Positions 1 to 8,921 of a stretch of DNA of 64,000 bases are shown here, in pieces (position 1 is the stretch's first letter; each line of letters begins with the position of its first letter). The translations under genes were made by a program, and so were the position numbers. Location of the stretch: the NCBI RefSeq assembly GCF_025643335.1, contig NZ_CP092489.1:4660501-4724500 (forward strand), read 5' to 3'. This DNA comes from Endozoicomonas sp. Mp262. Lineage in GTDB: Bacteria > Pseudomonadota > Gammaproteobacteria > Pseudomonadales > Endozoicomonadaceae. The notes under the pieces are model-generated. The model had not been told where the DNA came from. It saw only the letters and a list, made by a program, of their open reading frames with translations, and made no database searches.

Positions 1-566
1 TGGTCATCCACCACCCGGACAACATCTGCAAGAACGCCAGCTAACTGCTCGCGCAGTTGCACCAATTTTTCCTCATTTTCGAGCCGATCCACCTCCAGAT
101 AAATAAATGCATCCCGGCCAGCAGTAACCCCCTTTCCCTGCTCAAAGGCAAGATTATGATCTGCATCCCTCAAACAGGCCAGGGAGCCATTTCTCACCAG
201 ATGCGTTTCGGTTCCGAATTCATTGAGTTTCATTCGGACAGAATCCACCAGAAACGGCATATCCCGATGAACAATTCGAATCACTGTGTGAGTCGAATGC
301 CAGCCGTGGTGAGAGTGGTTCGGATTGAACACCTCGATTTTCGGCTGTGCCGGGTTATGCTGCTGCATGAACTTCCAGAATGACAGCGTGGAACTCACCA
401 GTCCACGTCGATCCCCACCCAGCAAGTCCTGGCGGGTATCCATTGAATAAAATCGGTAAACAAAGTTCTTGAGATATTCAAATTGTTCTGGCTTACTATG
501 TTCACTCAACTCTTGCAGTAACTTGTCAAGGGCTTCTTGACGTTCCTGTGTATCCAGGTGGCCCAT
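1..566 (-). CDS. gdhB: NAD-specific glutamate dehydrogenase, N-terminal part (cut by window edge)
   Basis: About 188 N-terminal residues of a large GDH-180-type NAD-dependent glutamate dehydrogenase, which deaminates glutamate to 2-oxoglutarate in the cytoplasm. The translated reverse strand begins MGHLDTQERQEALDKLLQEL. It contains the family-typical stretch HHGWHSTHTVIRIVHRDMPF near residue 95, followed by LVDSVRMKLNE. Full-length members have about 1600 residues, so the catalytic part lies left of the window. The start at 566 is chosen because GGAG lies 8 nt upstream. An in-frame ATG at 590 (eight codons more) has its purine run immediately adjacent and is less likely. The family call is firm. 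The symbol follows pseudomonad usage. Confidence 0.85.
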   Translation of the reverse strand, partial: MGHLDTQERQEALDKLLQELSEHSKPEQFEYLKNFVYRFYSMDTRQDLLGGDRRGLVSSTLSFWKFMQQHNPAQPKIEVFNPNHSHHGWHSTHTVIRIVHRDMPFLVDSVRMKLNEFGTETHLVRNGSLACLRDADHNLAFEQGKGVTAGRDAFIYLEVDRLENEEKLVQLREQLAGVLADVVRVVDD

Positions 567-909
567 CCTTGTGTCTCCATGAAAAAACATCCCTTCTATT
601 TTCAAGGTAGACCATGAGACTCTATAAACCTATATTAACCTGTGCAGTACATGGTTTTCTCAGGATCGCCGTTTTATTGACGGTAGGGAATAGTGCACTT
701 TTCCCTTAATAAAATGTCAGTAATCGGTAAAGAGCAGGTTCAGGGTTGCAGGCTTCTGTAAGGTTCGACTATTTTTCTATTCCTGAGCAGCCGAATGCGT
801 GCTCTTTACGGCCATGAAATCAGGCCTTTGGGTTTCCGGAGAGAGATCAGAGCTTCTGAAAATAACTCAAACCGGGCAGGATGCAAATTGACGCTGATGA
901 TTACTTTTT
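567..909. other. Divergent intergenic region
   Basis: This 343-bp gap separates the leftward glutamate dehydrogenase gene from the rightward MoxR operon and must hold both promoters. A TTGACG at 677-682 is the best -35-like hexamer, but no good -10 sits at 16-18 nt from it. I see no convincing hairpin, RNA gene or operator. Confidence 0.5.
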
Positions 910-1872
910 ATGTCTTATAGCAATACGCTGAGCCAGCTTAGAGAGTACCTCTCCGCCTGTATTATTGGTCAGGAACACCTCGTTAACCGCCTTTTAATCG
1001 CCCTGCTGGCGGACGGGCACCTTCTGGTAGAAGGTGCTCCGGGACTGGCCAAAACCCGGGCCATAAAAGCCATGGCTGATGGCCTGGATGCCAATTTCCA
1101 CCGGATTCAGTTTACTCCGGACCTGCTCCCTGCTGACGTAACCGGTACCGATATCTATATTCCGGAAGACAGCAGCTTTCGTTTTCAGCCCGGACCCATT
1201 TTCCATAACCTGCTGCTGGCAGATGAAATCAACCGGGCTCCGGCAAAGGTTCAGTCAGCATTACTGGAAGCCATGGCAGAACGTCAGGTCAGTGTGGGCA
1301 GAAAGACCTACCCACTGCCTCGGGTCTTTATGGTGATGGCCACTCAAAACCCCATTGAGCAGGAAGGAACCTACCCACTGCCAGAGGCTCAGTTGGATCG
1401 TTTCCTGATGCATGTAAAAGTGGGCTACCCATCCGTTAGCGCCGAGAAAAAAATCCTGAGGCTGGCACGGGGAGAGGCAATGAAACAAATGCCTCCGAAG
1501 CTGGAAGAACTGATCAAGCAAGCCAGTATTCTTGAATCCAGGCAGCAAGTACTGGCTATTCATATGGAACCGGTGGTAGAGGAGTATATTGTCCAACTCA
1601 TCAATGCCACCCGTAATCCTGAGCCTTATCACTCAAAGCTGGCCAGCTGGTTAGACTACGGTGCCAGTCCCAGGGGAACCATTGCACTGGATCGATGTGC
1701 CAGAGCCCATGCCTGGCTCGAAGGGCGAGATTATGTCAATCCGGATGACGTTCAGGCGGTGGCCCATGATGTGCTCAGGCACCGGTTGCTACTGTCTTTT
1801 GAAGCCGAATCTGAAGGTAAGGATACCGACCAGGTGATTGATATGCTCCTCAAAGTTGTGCCCGTAGCCTGA
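910..1872 (+). CDS. MoxR-family AAA+ ATPase
   Basis: A 320-residue AAA+ ATPase of the MoxR family, which acts as a chaperone-like factor for von Willebrand A (VWA) proteins. Walker A is GAPGLAKT at residues 42-49 and Walker B is LLADEIN at 102-108. The sensor region reads ATQNPIEQEGTYPLPEAQLD. Length is typical for the family. It is the first gene of a six-gene Bat-like operon (MoxR, DUF58, DUF4381, VWA, VWA-TPR, BatD) with gaps of 22 bp or less or overlaps. No clear Shine-Dalgarno precedes 910, so the start is the weakest part of the call. Such operons are linked in other bacteria to envelope stress and aerotolerance. That role is inferred here only from family. Confidence 0.93.
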   Translation: MSYSNTLSQLREYLSACIIGQEHLVNRLLIALLADGHLLVEGAPGLAKTRAIKAMADGLDANFHRIQFTPDLLPADVTGTDIYIPEDSSFRFQPGPIFHNLLLADEINRAPAKVQSALLEAMAERQVSVGRKTYPLPRVFMVMATQNPIEQEGTYPLPEAQLDRFLMHVKVGYPSVSAEKKILRLARGEAMKQMPPKLEELIKQASILESRQQVLAIHMEPVVEEYIVQLINATRNPEPYHSKLASWLDYGASPRGTIALDRCARAHAWLEGRDYVNPDDVQAVAHDVLRHRLLLSFEAESEGKDTDQVIDMLLKVVPVA

Positions 1873-1894
1873 AATTCAAAAGAGAGTTTGATGG

Positions 1895-2857
1895 ATGAGC
1901 AGCATATACTGTGACTTGGACGATCTGGTTCGCCTGCGCTTTAAGGCACGAAGTCTCCAGTTATTCAACAAGGCAGCCTCAAAAAGCCTGTTGTCCGGTG
2001 GCATCCTGTCTCCATTCAAGGGTCGGGGGATTGATTTTGAAGAAGTCAGGGCCTATCAACCAGGCGACGATATTCGCTCTATTGACTGGCGCGTAACCGC
2101 ACGCCGGTCCAAGCCACATACAAAAATCTTCAGGGAAGAGCGGGAAAGGCCTGTGCTTATTCTGCTTGACCAGAGTCACTCACTCTTTTTTGGCAGCCAG
2201 CTGAACTTCAAGTCGGTAACCGCCTGTGAAGCCGCATCAATGGTTGGCTGGGCCACACTATTTAACAAGGATCGGGTGGGAGGCATCCTGTTTAACGAAC
2301 AGGAAGTCTACAATATACGTCCCAAGTCCTCCAAACAGACCCTGATGCATTTTTTGAAACAGGCTGAAAAAATCAATAAGCGACTAACCCTCGACGCCAT
2401 GCCAGCCTCTCCTCCCGAAGGTTATATGGCCAAAGCTCTGCGCCATGCCAAACGGGTGGCCCATCCCGGCACTCAACTGTTTATTGTCAGTGATTTCAAA
2501 AATATGGATAGTGATGCAACCCGCTTGCTATCCCAGTTAAAACGCCACTGTGAAATCATGGCGCTGCATGTTTCAGACCCGCTGGAGAGAGAACTGCCGA
2601 AACCCGGAAACTATGTGATCACAAACGGTGTGCACCGGTATGCCATTGATACCCGAAAACACGCACAACGACAGCGATTCCGAAACCAGCAGCAGGAACA
2701 GGTTGAAAAGCTCCGGAACACCCTGCGTGAACTCAGGATACCTCACCTGAGTCTCTGTACCAGTGAAAACACGGCCGAACAGCTTCTTTTTATGCTATCT
2801 GCCAGAAAACCGCATAGAAACACCGGAGGGTCGCATGGATCAAACCTCTCTTCTTGA
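1895..2857 (+). CDS. DUF58 domain protein of the Bat/MoxR operon
   Basis: A 320-residue protein with the DUF58 signature near residues 43-75: GRGIDFEEVRAYQPGDDIRS, then IDWRVTAR and KIFREERERP. DUF58 proteins are predicted to have a VWA-like fold and are nearly always encoded immediately after a MoxR ATPase, as here with a 22-bp gap. No transmembrane segment is obvious. It probably acts as the cytoplasmic partner of the ATPase. An alternative ATG at 1891 is out of frame. The C-terminus is basic and overlaps the next gene by 23 bp, which suggests translational coupling. Confidence 0.9.
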   Translation: MSSIYCDLDDLVRLRFKARSLQLFNKAASKSLLSGGILSPFKGRGIDFEEVRAYQPGDDIRSIDWRVTARRSKPHTKIFREERERPVLILLDQSHSLFFGSQLNFKSVTACEAASMVGWATLFNKDRVGGILFNEQEVYNIRPKSSKQTLMHFLKQAEKINKRLTLDAMPASPPEGYMAKALRHAKRVAHPGTQLFIVSDFKNMDSDATRLLSQLKRHCEIMALHVSDPLERELPKPGNYVITNGVHRYAIDTRKHAQRQRFRNQQQEQVEKLRNTLRELRIPHLSLCTSENTAEQLLFMLSARKPHRNTGGSHGSNLSS

Positions 2858-3311
2858 CCAGCTGCGCCCCAACCTGTTGCCGGAACCTGTGAGCTATTGG
2901 CCTCCTGCCATGGGTTGGTGGCTTATTGCAATACTCCTGATAACCGGCATCGCCGTAGCCGCTACCTTCCTGGTTAGGCATTACCGTAAAAACCGTTATC
3001 GCAGACACGGTCTCAGGAAAGTACAGGCCATTTATCAAAGCTACCTTAATCACCAACAAAAAAGACAGTTTGCCCATGACTGCAATCGCTTGTTGAAGGC
3101 CGTCGCCCTGCAAGCGTTTCCCCGACAAAAAACCGCTCAACTAAACGGACAGCCCTGGCTGGACTTTTTATACGAGTCTTCAGGAAATGGCCTGTTTAAA
3201 CAAACAGCGGCAGCAGCCCTGGGTGCAGAACGATTTAAACCGGACCAGGAACCCGATGTGGAACTGCTCCATACCCTGACAAAGAGCTGGATCAAAAAAC
3301 ACCATGCTTGA
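2835..3311 (+). CDS. DUF4381 family membrane protein
   Basis: A 158-residue protein. A short cytoplasmic leader (MDQTSLLDQLRP...) is followed by PEPVSYWPPAMGWW, a single hydrophobic segment at about residues 28-49, and a basic stretch. This layout is characteristic of DUF4381 proteins in Bat operons. The ORF is open to 2763, but the ATG at 2835 has GGAGGG 5-6 nt upstream and is the clear start. It overlaps DUF58 by 23 bp at its 5' end and the downstream VWA gene by 8 bp. It likely anchors or bridges the VWA proteins at the inner membrane (inference). Confidence 0.85.
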   Translation: MDQTSLLDQLRPNLLPEPVSYWPPAMGWWLIAILLITGIAVAATFLVRHYRKNRYRRHGLRKVQAIYQSYLNHQQKRQFAHDCNRLLKAVALQAFPRQKTAQLNGQPWLDFLYESSGNGLFKQTAAAALGAERFKPDQEPDVELLHTLTKSWIKKHHA

Positions 3312-4335
3312 ACTGGAATGGCCCTGGATACTACTGGCAGCCCCATTACCCCTGATAATTTACAAGTTAATTCCACCGGCTGCCCAGGCAAACGAACGCG
3401 CATTAAAAGTTCCCTTTTACCGGGAACTGGTCAGTAACACCTATACCAGCACTGTTGAGATAAAAAGCAGCAATACATATACCATCTGGCTGTTAGGACT
3501 TATCTGGCTGTTATTACTATTGGCTGCCAGCCAGCCAAAGTGGCTGGGTGATCCCGTACAACTGAAAGGTTCCGGCCGTGACTTGATGCTGGCGGTAGAT
3601 CTGTCTGGCAGCATGGAAATAAGAGATATGGAGCTGAATAACCAGGCTGTAGATCGTTTAACGGCAACAAAACATGTTCTGACAGACTTCATTCAGCGAC
3701 GTCGCGGGGATCGTATAGGCCTCATTTTATTTGGCTCTCAGGCGTATTTGCAGGCACCGCTGACCTTTGACCTGAAAACCGTCAAGACCTTGATGGACGA
3801 ATCAAATATTGGTATCGCCGGCAACAAGACAGCCATAGGTGATGCCCTGGGCCTGTCCGTCAAGCACCTTCGTAATCGGCCGGAAGAAAGCCGGGTACTG
3901 ATTTTGTTAACTGATGGTGCCAATACCGCCGGTCAAATCAGTCCCATTCAAGCCGCCAAACTTGCCCAGGAAAAGCAAATCAAGATTTATGCCATTGGCA
4001 TGGGAGCGGATGAAATGATCCAGCCGGGACTGTTTGGCTCATCCATTGGTGCCAGAAAAGTCAATCCATCCGCAGATCTTGATGAGAAAACCCTTACAGA
4101 AATTGCCGAACTAACGGGTGGCCAATATTTCAGAGCCCGTAATACCGAGGAACTGGATAAAATTTATCAATTGCTTGACCAACTTGAACCTGTTGACCAG
4201 GAGGAAGAGGTGTTTCGCCCCAGTAAGGCTCTCTATCCCTGGCCTCTGGCCTCCGCACTTATCATCAGTTTATTGATGGCATTAAGTTCATTGTGGTCCG
4301 GCTTCAGGCCTTTTAATAAGCGGGGGCAGGTATGA
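3304..4335 (+). CDS. BatA-like VWA domain membrane protein
   Basis: A 343-residue protein with an N-terminal hydrophobic segment, a second one near residues 58-75, a VWA domain, and a C-terminal transmembrane segment (ALYPWPLASALIISLLMALS). The metal-ion-dependent adhesion site is intact, with DLSGS at residues 99-103 and a later TDGAN. BatA proteins place a VWA domain in the periplasm and bind partners through divalent metal. The gene overlaps both neighbours (8 bp before, 4 bp after, ATGA-type), so translation is coupled across the operon. Confidence 0.9.
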   Translation: MLELEWPWILLAAPLPLIIYKLIPPAAQANERALKVPFYRELVSNTYTSTVEIKSSNTYTIWLLGLIWLLLLLAASQPKWLGDPVQLKGSGRDLMLAVDLSGSMEIRDMELNNQAVDRLTATKHVLTDFIQRRRGDRIGLILFGSQAYLQAPLTFDLKTVKTLMDESNIGIAGNKTAIGDALGLSVKHLRNRPEESRVLILLTDGANTAGQISPIQAAKLAQEKQIKIYAIGMGADEMIQPGLFGSSIGARKVNPSADLDEKTLTEIAELTGGQYFRARNTEELDKIYQLLDQLEPVDQEEEVFRPSKALYPWPLASALIISLLMALSSLWSGFRPFNKRGQV

Positions 4336-6263
4336 TGCTGTTAGACAGTTTTCACTTTCTACGCCCCCTGTGGCTTATTATGCTGATTCCCTGCCTGATC
4401 ATGGCGGTGATGTTATGGCAACGAAAGCTTCAACAAAGCAGCTGGAAGCAGGTGATTGCTCCCCATCTCCTACCCCACCTGCTTCAGGGAAAAGAGCAGA
4501 AATCCGGTAAATTCCCCTACTCCCTTCTGATTATCGGCTGGTTCATTGCCTGCCTAGGACTGGCTGGCCCCACCTGGGAAAAAATCCCTATTCCGGTCAA
4601 CAAAAGCCAGGAACCACTGGTTGTAGTGGTGGATATGTCATATAACATGCTGGCAACAGACCTTAAGCCCAACCGGCTCACCCGGCTGAGATATAAATTA
4701 CTGGATCTTTTCGAAAACAGAAAGGAAGGCCTGACAGGACTGGTTGTTTATGCAGGCTCAGCACATACGGTTGCACCATTGACCGATGACAGTCGTACCC
4801 TGGCCAACCTGGTTAAGGCCCTTAGCCCTGATATTATGCCATCCCAGGGCAATAACCCGGCTACCGGCGTTGAAATGGCCATAAACCTCCTTCAGCAAAG
4901 TCTTGGTAAACCCGGAACGATACTGCTTATCACCAGTCAGATCAGTGACTCCGGAACCCATAAAATCGAGTCCATGCTGAAAAGCTCACCCAATAAACTG
5001 TCCATCATCGGTATTGGCTCCGAGCAAGGGGCTCCCATCTCACTGCCCAGAGGAGGATTCCTGAAAAATGAGCAGGGTAAAATTGTTATCCCTCAGCTGG
5101 AACGTGACAATCTGGTGAACCTCACCAGAAAAAACCGGGGCGTCTATCATGATTTCACCCTGACAGATGCAGACCTCCAACAAGTACTTCCGAAAACATC
5201 CAGAAGCGATGAGGCTATTCAGGTTGAGCGACAATTTGATCAATGGCACGATGCGGGCTTCTGGCTGGTATTGCTACTGCTACCTTTAGCTTTAGGCGCA
5301 TTCCGCCGGGGATGGGTGACCCTGTTTTTAATCGCTGTACTGTACCAACCCTCGCCCAATGCCATGGCACTGGAGTGGCCATCCCTATGGAAAAACCAGA
5401 ACCAGCAGGGAGCAGAAGCCCTTGAGAAAGGTAACCCGGAAGAGGCTGCTGAGCTATTTCAGGATCAACAGTGGAAAGCTGAAGCCCTGTACCAGGCAAA
5501 AAAATATAAAGAAGCGGCGACACTCTTTGGCACATCAGAGGTCGCGAGCCAGCTCTATAACAAAGCCAATGCCCAGGCCAGGGCCGGAGAGCTGAAACAG
5601 GCGGTTGCCACTTACCGGCAGGCACAGGAAAAGCTCTCTTCCAGTCCGGAAGAGCAAACAAGATACCCTGCCCTGAAAGAAGATATCACGTTTAATAAAG
5701 CCCTGGTTGAGAAGTTGCTGAAGGAGCAGGAGAACCAGAAAAATAATAAAGACCCGCAAAAAAATAAAGATCAGCAAAAAGACAAGAACCAGCAACAGGA
5801 TCAACAGCAATCACAGGATCCATCTGACCAGCAAGACCAGCAAGACCAGCAAGACCAGCAAGACCAGCAAGACCAGCAAGACCAGCAAGACCAGCAAGAC
5901 CAGCAACAGGATAACTCTAACCCATCAAACCAGCAGGAAGGGCAGAATCCACAGAACTCACCACAAAATCAGCAAGAGCCTGAATCTGCCAAAGACCAAA
6001 ATAACCAGGACCAGCCACAGGACTCCCCCCCGAAGCCGGAAGAGCAACAGTCCACACCTGAATCATCAGGGGAAGATGAAGACCAGCAGACCGAAGGTGA
6101 GCAAGCCAAAGCCAACCAGTCACCTGCGGAAGCAGATAACAGCCCCATAACACCTGATGAACAGGCGCTGGAAAGCTGGCTCCGGACCATTCCTGACGAC
6201 CCGGGTGGCCTGTTAAGACGTAAATTTATGCAACAGCGTGAACAAGAGCAAAGAGAGGAATAA
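4332..6263 (+). CDS. BatB/BatC-like fusion: VWA domain, TPR region, Q/D-rich tail
   Basis: A 643-residue protein. It has two N-terminal membrane segments, a VWA domain, a third membrane segment near residues 310-330, a TPR-like helical region (EALEKGNPEEAAELFQDQQW and following) and a long Gln/Asp/Asn/Pro-rich tail. The MIDAS motif is degenerate: DMSYN at 101-105 where DxSxS is expected, so metal binding may be weakened. In many genomes BatB and BatC are separate; here they form one chain. The tail contains nine consecutive 9-bp units coding Asp-Gln-Gln, a natural source of length variation. The end overlaps the ORF of the next gene. Domain calls are firm; function is inferred from the operon. 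Confidence 0.88.
   Translation: MMLLDSFHFLRPLWLIMLIPCLIMAVMLWQRKLQQSSWKQVIAPHLLPHLLQGKEQKSGKFPYSLLIIGWFIACLGLAGPTWEKIPIPVNKSQEPLVVVVDMSYNMLATDLKPNRLTRLRYKLLDLFENRKEGLTGLVVYAGSAHTVAPLTDDSRTLANLVKALSPDIMPSQGNNPATGVEMAINLLQQSLGKPGTILLITSQISDSGTHKIESMLKSSPNKLSIIGIGSEQGAPISLPRGGFLKNEQGKIVIPQLERDNLVNLTRKNRGVYHDFTLTDADLQQVLPKTSRSDEAIQVERQFDQWHDAGFWLVLLLLPLALGAFRRGWVTLFLIAVLYQPSPNAMALEWPSLWKNQNQQGAEALEKGNPEEAAELFQDQQWKAEALYQAKKYKEAATLFGTSEVASQLYNKANAQARAGELKQAVATYRQAQEKLSSSPEEQTRYPALKEDITFNKALVEKLLKEQENQKNNKDPQKNKDQQKDKNQQQDQQQSQDPSDQQDQQDQQDQQDQQDQQDQQDQQDQQQDNSNPSNQQEGQNPQNSPQNQQEPESAKDQNNQDQPQDSPPKPEEQQSTPESSGEDEDQQTEGEQAKANQSPAEADNSPITPDEQALESWLRTIPDDPGGLLRRKFMQQREQEQREE
5826..5906 (+). repeat. 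Tandem repeat, 9 x 9 bp (gaccagcaa) inside the BatB/C gene
   Basis: Nine perfect copies of gaccagcaa, each coding Asp-Gln-Gln, in the low-complexity linker of the VWA-TPR protein. Unit gain or loss stays in frame. Confidence 0.95.
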
Positions 6264-6273
6264 AGAAACTGGC

Positions 6274-8022
6274 ATGGAGATCATTCAGAATACAGCGCTT
6301 TATCGCACGTTCTTAGTCACCCTGCTGTATATGCTGGTCGTCTTTTCACAACCATCATTTGCAACCTTCAGTGCCTCAGTGGATCATTCCGTTATTGGTT
6401 CTCACGAAACCTTTGAACTGAATCTCAGATCTGACACGGATAGTGCCAGTGCTCCCGACCTGAGCAAGCTGGAGAAAGACTTCGATGTTCTCGGAACCCG
6501 CCAAAGCCGACAGGTGCGGATTATCAATGGCCGCAGTGAATCCTGGAGAGACTGGATCATTACCCTGGCACCCAAAAGAACAGGATCGCTCACTATTCCT
6601 GCTATATCACTGGGCTCAGAGCAATCCTCCCCGGTAACCATTACCGTCAGCGGCACCCTTAATCAGCCAGGAACGACCAGTAATGTCAGCCCTGTTTTTA
6701 TGAGGGCAGAACTGGATACCGAGCAGGTTTATATTCAGCAGGAGGTGGTACTGACCCTTAAGATCTTCCATCGGGTCAATTTATATGACGATAGCCGCTT
6801 ATCACCCCTGGAAATTGAAGATGCCATTGTCCAGCAATTAGGTGATACAAAAAAATACGAATCGGTTATCGATGGCACTCGCTACGGTATTTTTGAACTC
6901 AAGTTTGCCATCTACCCCCAGAAAACCGGTAGCCTGATGATCCCTGCCATGACCTTTACCGGCACTATGGCCGATAGAAGGGCACCCTTCAGCGGGATGT
7001 TTTCAATGGGAGGCAAACCCATTGTGGCCCGATCCCCGGAAATCTTGCTGTCCGTACAGGAGCAACCCGATGACTATCCTGGCCATGATTGGCTGCCCAC
7101 CAAAAAGCTAACCCTCACTGAATCCTGGAGCCAATCGCTGGATTCCATCAAAGTGGGTGATGCGGTTACCCGCACCATTACCATGCAGGCCGACGGATTG
7201 AATGCAGCCCAGTTGCCCCCCCTTAACCTTCCAAGCCCATCGGGAGCCAACAGCTATCCGGACCAGTCCTCCACAGAAGATATACCCACAGCAGAGGGCA
7301 TTATTGGCAAGCGGGTTTCAGCCATTGCCATAGTACCAACCCAGGCAGGGCCTATGACCTTGCCTGCCATTAAAGTCACCTGGTTTGACACCCAGAGAAA
7401 GATTGTCAGAACCACAGAAATCCCCGGTAGAACCATTCAAGTTCAACCTGCGGAAAATTATGAGCTGGTTCAGCCCTTCAAGGCTGCGGCACCGGTTGAA
7501 ACAACAACAGAACAGACGACTCCCGTAGCAGAGGAGGAGGTACCCCCTCAACAGGAAAGCTACTGGAAATGGCTTGCCCTGGCGATGGGATTGCTTTGGC
7601 TGATAACAGGGTTAGGAGGCTGGCTGTTCTGGAAGAAATCCAGAAAATCACCCTTACAAACAACGAATAAAGCCACTGGAAAAACAACAGTCGTCGTTGA
7701 TAAAACAGATGAGAAGTCACTATTCCAGCAGTTTGAAAACACCTGCCATAACCATGAAAAGCCGGGCATGATACTGGAGAGCTTTAAACAGTGGAGCAGG
7801 GTATACCTCAATGCTCCCGAGCTGGCAACAGTCCAGCAATGTGTACAACGGTTTGACTCGGAAACACTTAAAACAGTGTGCCACCAAATAGATTCAGCCA
7901 TCTATTCTGGCAAAACGGCCGAAGCAGAAGCGGAGGAGCTGCTTGCTCTTTGTCAGAAGATGAGAAAGAACCGCAGCAGAAAAAAAATTCATGAAGAAAC
8001 GGTAGAGCTTTATCCTCAGTAA
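6274..8022 (+). CDS. BatD-like (oxygen tolerance) protein
   Basis: A 582-residue exported membrane-anchored protein. It has a signal peptide (TFLVTLLYMLVVFSQPSFA), an extended beta-rich periplasmic region, a transmembrane segment near residue 440 (WLALAMGLLWLITGLGGWLF) and a cytoplasmic tail. This is the BatD/DUF2381-like layout that closes Bat operons. The ORF is open from a GTG at 6238, but the ATG at 6274 follows AGAGAGGAA and gives a standard signal peptide, so it is preferred. It is the last gene of the operon; the next 360 bp hold repeats rather than an evident terminator. Confidence 0.85.
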   Translation: MEIIQNTALYRTFLVTLLYMLVVFSQPSFATFSASVDHSVIGSHETFELNLRSDTDSASAPDLSKLEKDFDVLGTRQSRQVRIINGRSESWRDWIITLAPKRTGSLTIPAISLGSEQSSPVTITVSGTLNQPGTTSNVSPVFMRAELDTEQVYIQQEVVLTLKIFHRVNLYDDSRLSPLEIEDAIVQQLGDTKKYESVIDGTRYGIFELKFAIYPQKTGSLMIPAMTFTGTMADRRAPFSGMFSMGGKPIVARSPEILLSVQEQPDDYPGHDWLPTKKLTLTESWSQSLDSIKVGDAVTRTITMQADGLNAAQLPPLNLPSPSGANSYPDQSSTEDIPTAEGIIGKRVSAIAIVPTQAGPMTLPAIKVTWFDTQRKIVRTTEIPGRTIQVQPAENYELVQPFKAAAPVETTTEQTTPVAEEEVPPQQESYWKWLALAMGLLWLITGLGGWLFWKKSRKSPLQTTNKATGKTTVVVDKTDEKSLFQQFENTCHNHEKPGMILESFKQWSRVYLNAPELATVQQCVQRFDSETLKTVCHQIDSAIYSGKTAEAEAEELLALCQKMRKNRSRKKIHEETVELYPQ

Positions 8023-8040
8023 ACCGCATCCATTTAGAGA

Positions 8041-8089
8041 TTGATGCATAACTTCCTCGTTCCCAGACTCCAGAAGGAGTCGCAAAAGT
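8041..8089 (+). repeat. Left arm of long imperfect inverted repeat bounding the 8382 gene
   Basis: It starts TTGATGCATAAC and ends GTCGCAAAAGT. The reverse complement of 8921-8972 starts TTGATGCAGTAAC and ends TTCGCAAAAGT, and both contain CTCGTT and CTCCAGA in the same order. Identity is roughly 80 percent over about 50 bp. The two arms enclose about 930 bp between the BatD and pepN genes. Confidence 0.7.
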
Positions 8090-8104
8090 CTGAATTTTCT
8101 CCGT

Positions 8105-8233
8105 CGTCATCCCGTACAAGGATTGTACGGGATTCATATCACAGGGAGGTGAATCTCTCAGCTCGCATGATACGTGCGGTTAGACTGCCTTCCATGGCAG
8201 ATGGTTCCTGTACAATCCCTGTACAGGATGACG
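8105..8233. mobile_element. MITE-like element with 27-bp terminal inverted repeats
   Basis: The left end (8105-8131, CGTCATCCCGTACAAGGATT...) and the reverse complement of the right end (8207-8233, CGTCATCCTGTACAGGGATT...) match at 24 of 27 positions. Each arm itself contains a GTAC-centred dyad. The element is too short to code for a transposase, so it would need one in trans. No target duplication is clear. Confidence 0.65.
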
Positions 8234-8381
8234 CTATTGAGTCTATTTCATGGTTTCGCGACACCCTCTCCCCCCTGGGAATACATACGGATGTTTCAAG
8301 CTATCCCCAAGCAGCAGGGGCTGCTTCGCTGTCCCACTGACTGCTGTTGTTAGGTGAAGTAAATGATTCGGAGTTTTATTT

Positions 8382-8762
8382 ATGAAGGTATATTTAACAA
8401 ATCGTGAAGATCGTGATGAGGAATTCGCTTTTGAAATAAAAAAAATTGTTCATCTTGGAGGTAGAATTAATATAGTCGCTATTGGTTATGATAAATTTGG
8501 TGAACAAGCTCAATTAAGATTCTATCTTAATACCACAGGAAACCTTCAAATCTCCGAAGGTATTTGGAGCTACCCTACCCCTTGGAAAGAAAATAGTAAA
8601 TTTTCTGATTCTGATAGTGACTCAGGAACTGATGATCGTTCATCAAAAATAGAAGGTGAGTTGGAAGATTTTGACGGAAAAACAATAATATTTTGTGGGA
8701 CTTGGAAAGATGCAGATGGTTTATATGACTTAGAGATTGATGCACAACTCACTGAGACCTAA
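8382..8762 (+). CDS. Hypothetical acidic protein, AT-rich
   Basis: A 126-residue protein I do not recognise. It is predicted cytosolic, with no signal peptide or membrane segment. It starts MKVYLTNREDRDEEFAFEIK, has a beta-rich feel (GRINIVAIGYDKFGEQAQLR) and carries an acidic linker (SDSDSDSGTDDRSS). The sequence is clearly more AT-rich than the flanking bat and pepN genes. It sits alone inside inverted repeats at 8041-8089 and 8921-8972, which points to acquisition by transfer. The ribosome site is weak. It could be an immunity-type or orphan accessory protein; no function is claimed. Confidence 0.6.
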   Translation: MKVYLTNREDRDEEFAFEIKKIVHLGGRINIVAIGYDKFGEQAQLRFYLNTTGNLQISEGIWSYPTPWKENSKFSDSDSDSGTDDRSSKIEGELEDFDGKTIIFCGTWKDADGLYDLEIDAQLTET

Positions 8763-8840
8763 CACTGTACTTACCACCAAGAGAAAATCTGCATTCCCAG
8801 ACTGGAGGGGGTGTAGCGAAGCCCTCAGCGCAATGCCCTG

Positions 8841-8921
8841 TTTTTTTTTGAACCACGAAGGAGACTAAGTAAACCAAGACTTTTCTTAACATTCTTCGTG
8901 TCCTTCGTGGTTCAAAAAAAA
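8841..8921. repeat. Large palindromic element (gaaccacgaagga arms)
   Basis: Arms 8841-8862 and 8901-8921 are nearly perfect inverse copies (T8-9 GAACCACGAAGGA / TCCTTCGTGGTTC A8) around a 38-nt loop. The transcript would end in A residues on both strands, so it is not a classical intrinsic terminator. It resembles dispersed REP/MITE-type palindromes. Confidence 0.7.

Larger units (their letters stand above)
8023..8381. other. Repeat-containing intergenic region
   Basis: No supported gene lies here. The stretch holds the left arm of a long imperfect inverted repeat (8041-8089) and a 129-bp element with terminal inverted repeats (8105-8233). An open frame at 8041-8340 is composed of these repeats and is not believed. 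Confidence 0.6.

Noticed and set aside
8041-8340. Open frame of 99 codons after BatD
   Set aside because: It is made up of inverted-repeat arms and the MITE-like element and has no ribosome site or protein-like pattern.
8349-8764. Integron cassette signals: GTTAGGT upstream and ACCTAAC at the stop of the 8382 gene
   Set aside because: Both heptamers fit the attC consensus by sequence, but no complementary partner within 60-140 bp completes an attC site, and no integrase is present.
8841-8921. Intrinsic terminator for pepN
   Set aside because: The stem is preceded by T and followed by A on both strands, the reverse of a terminator.
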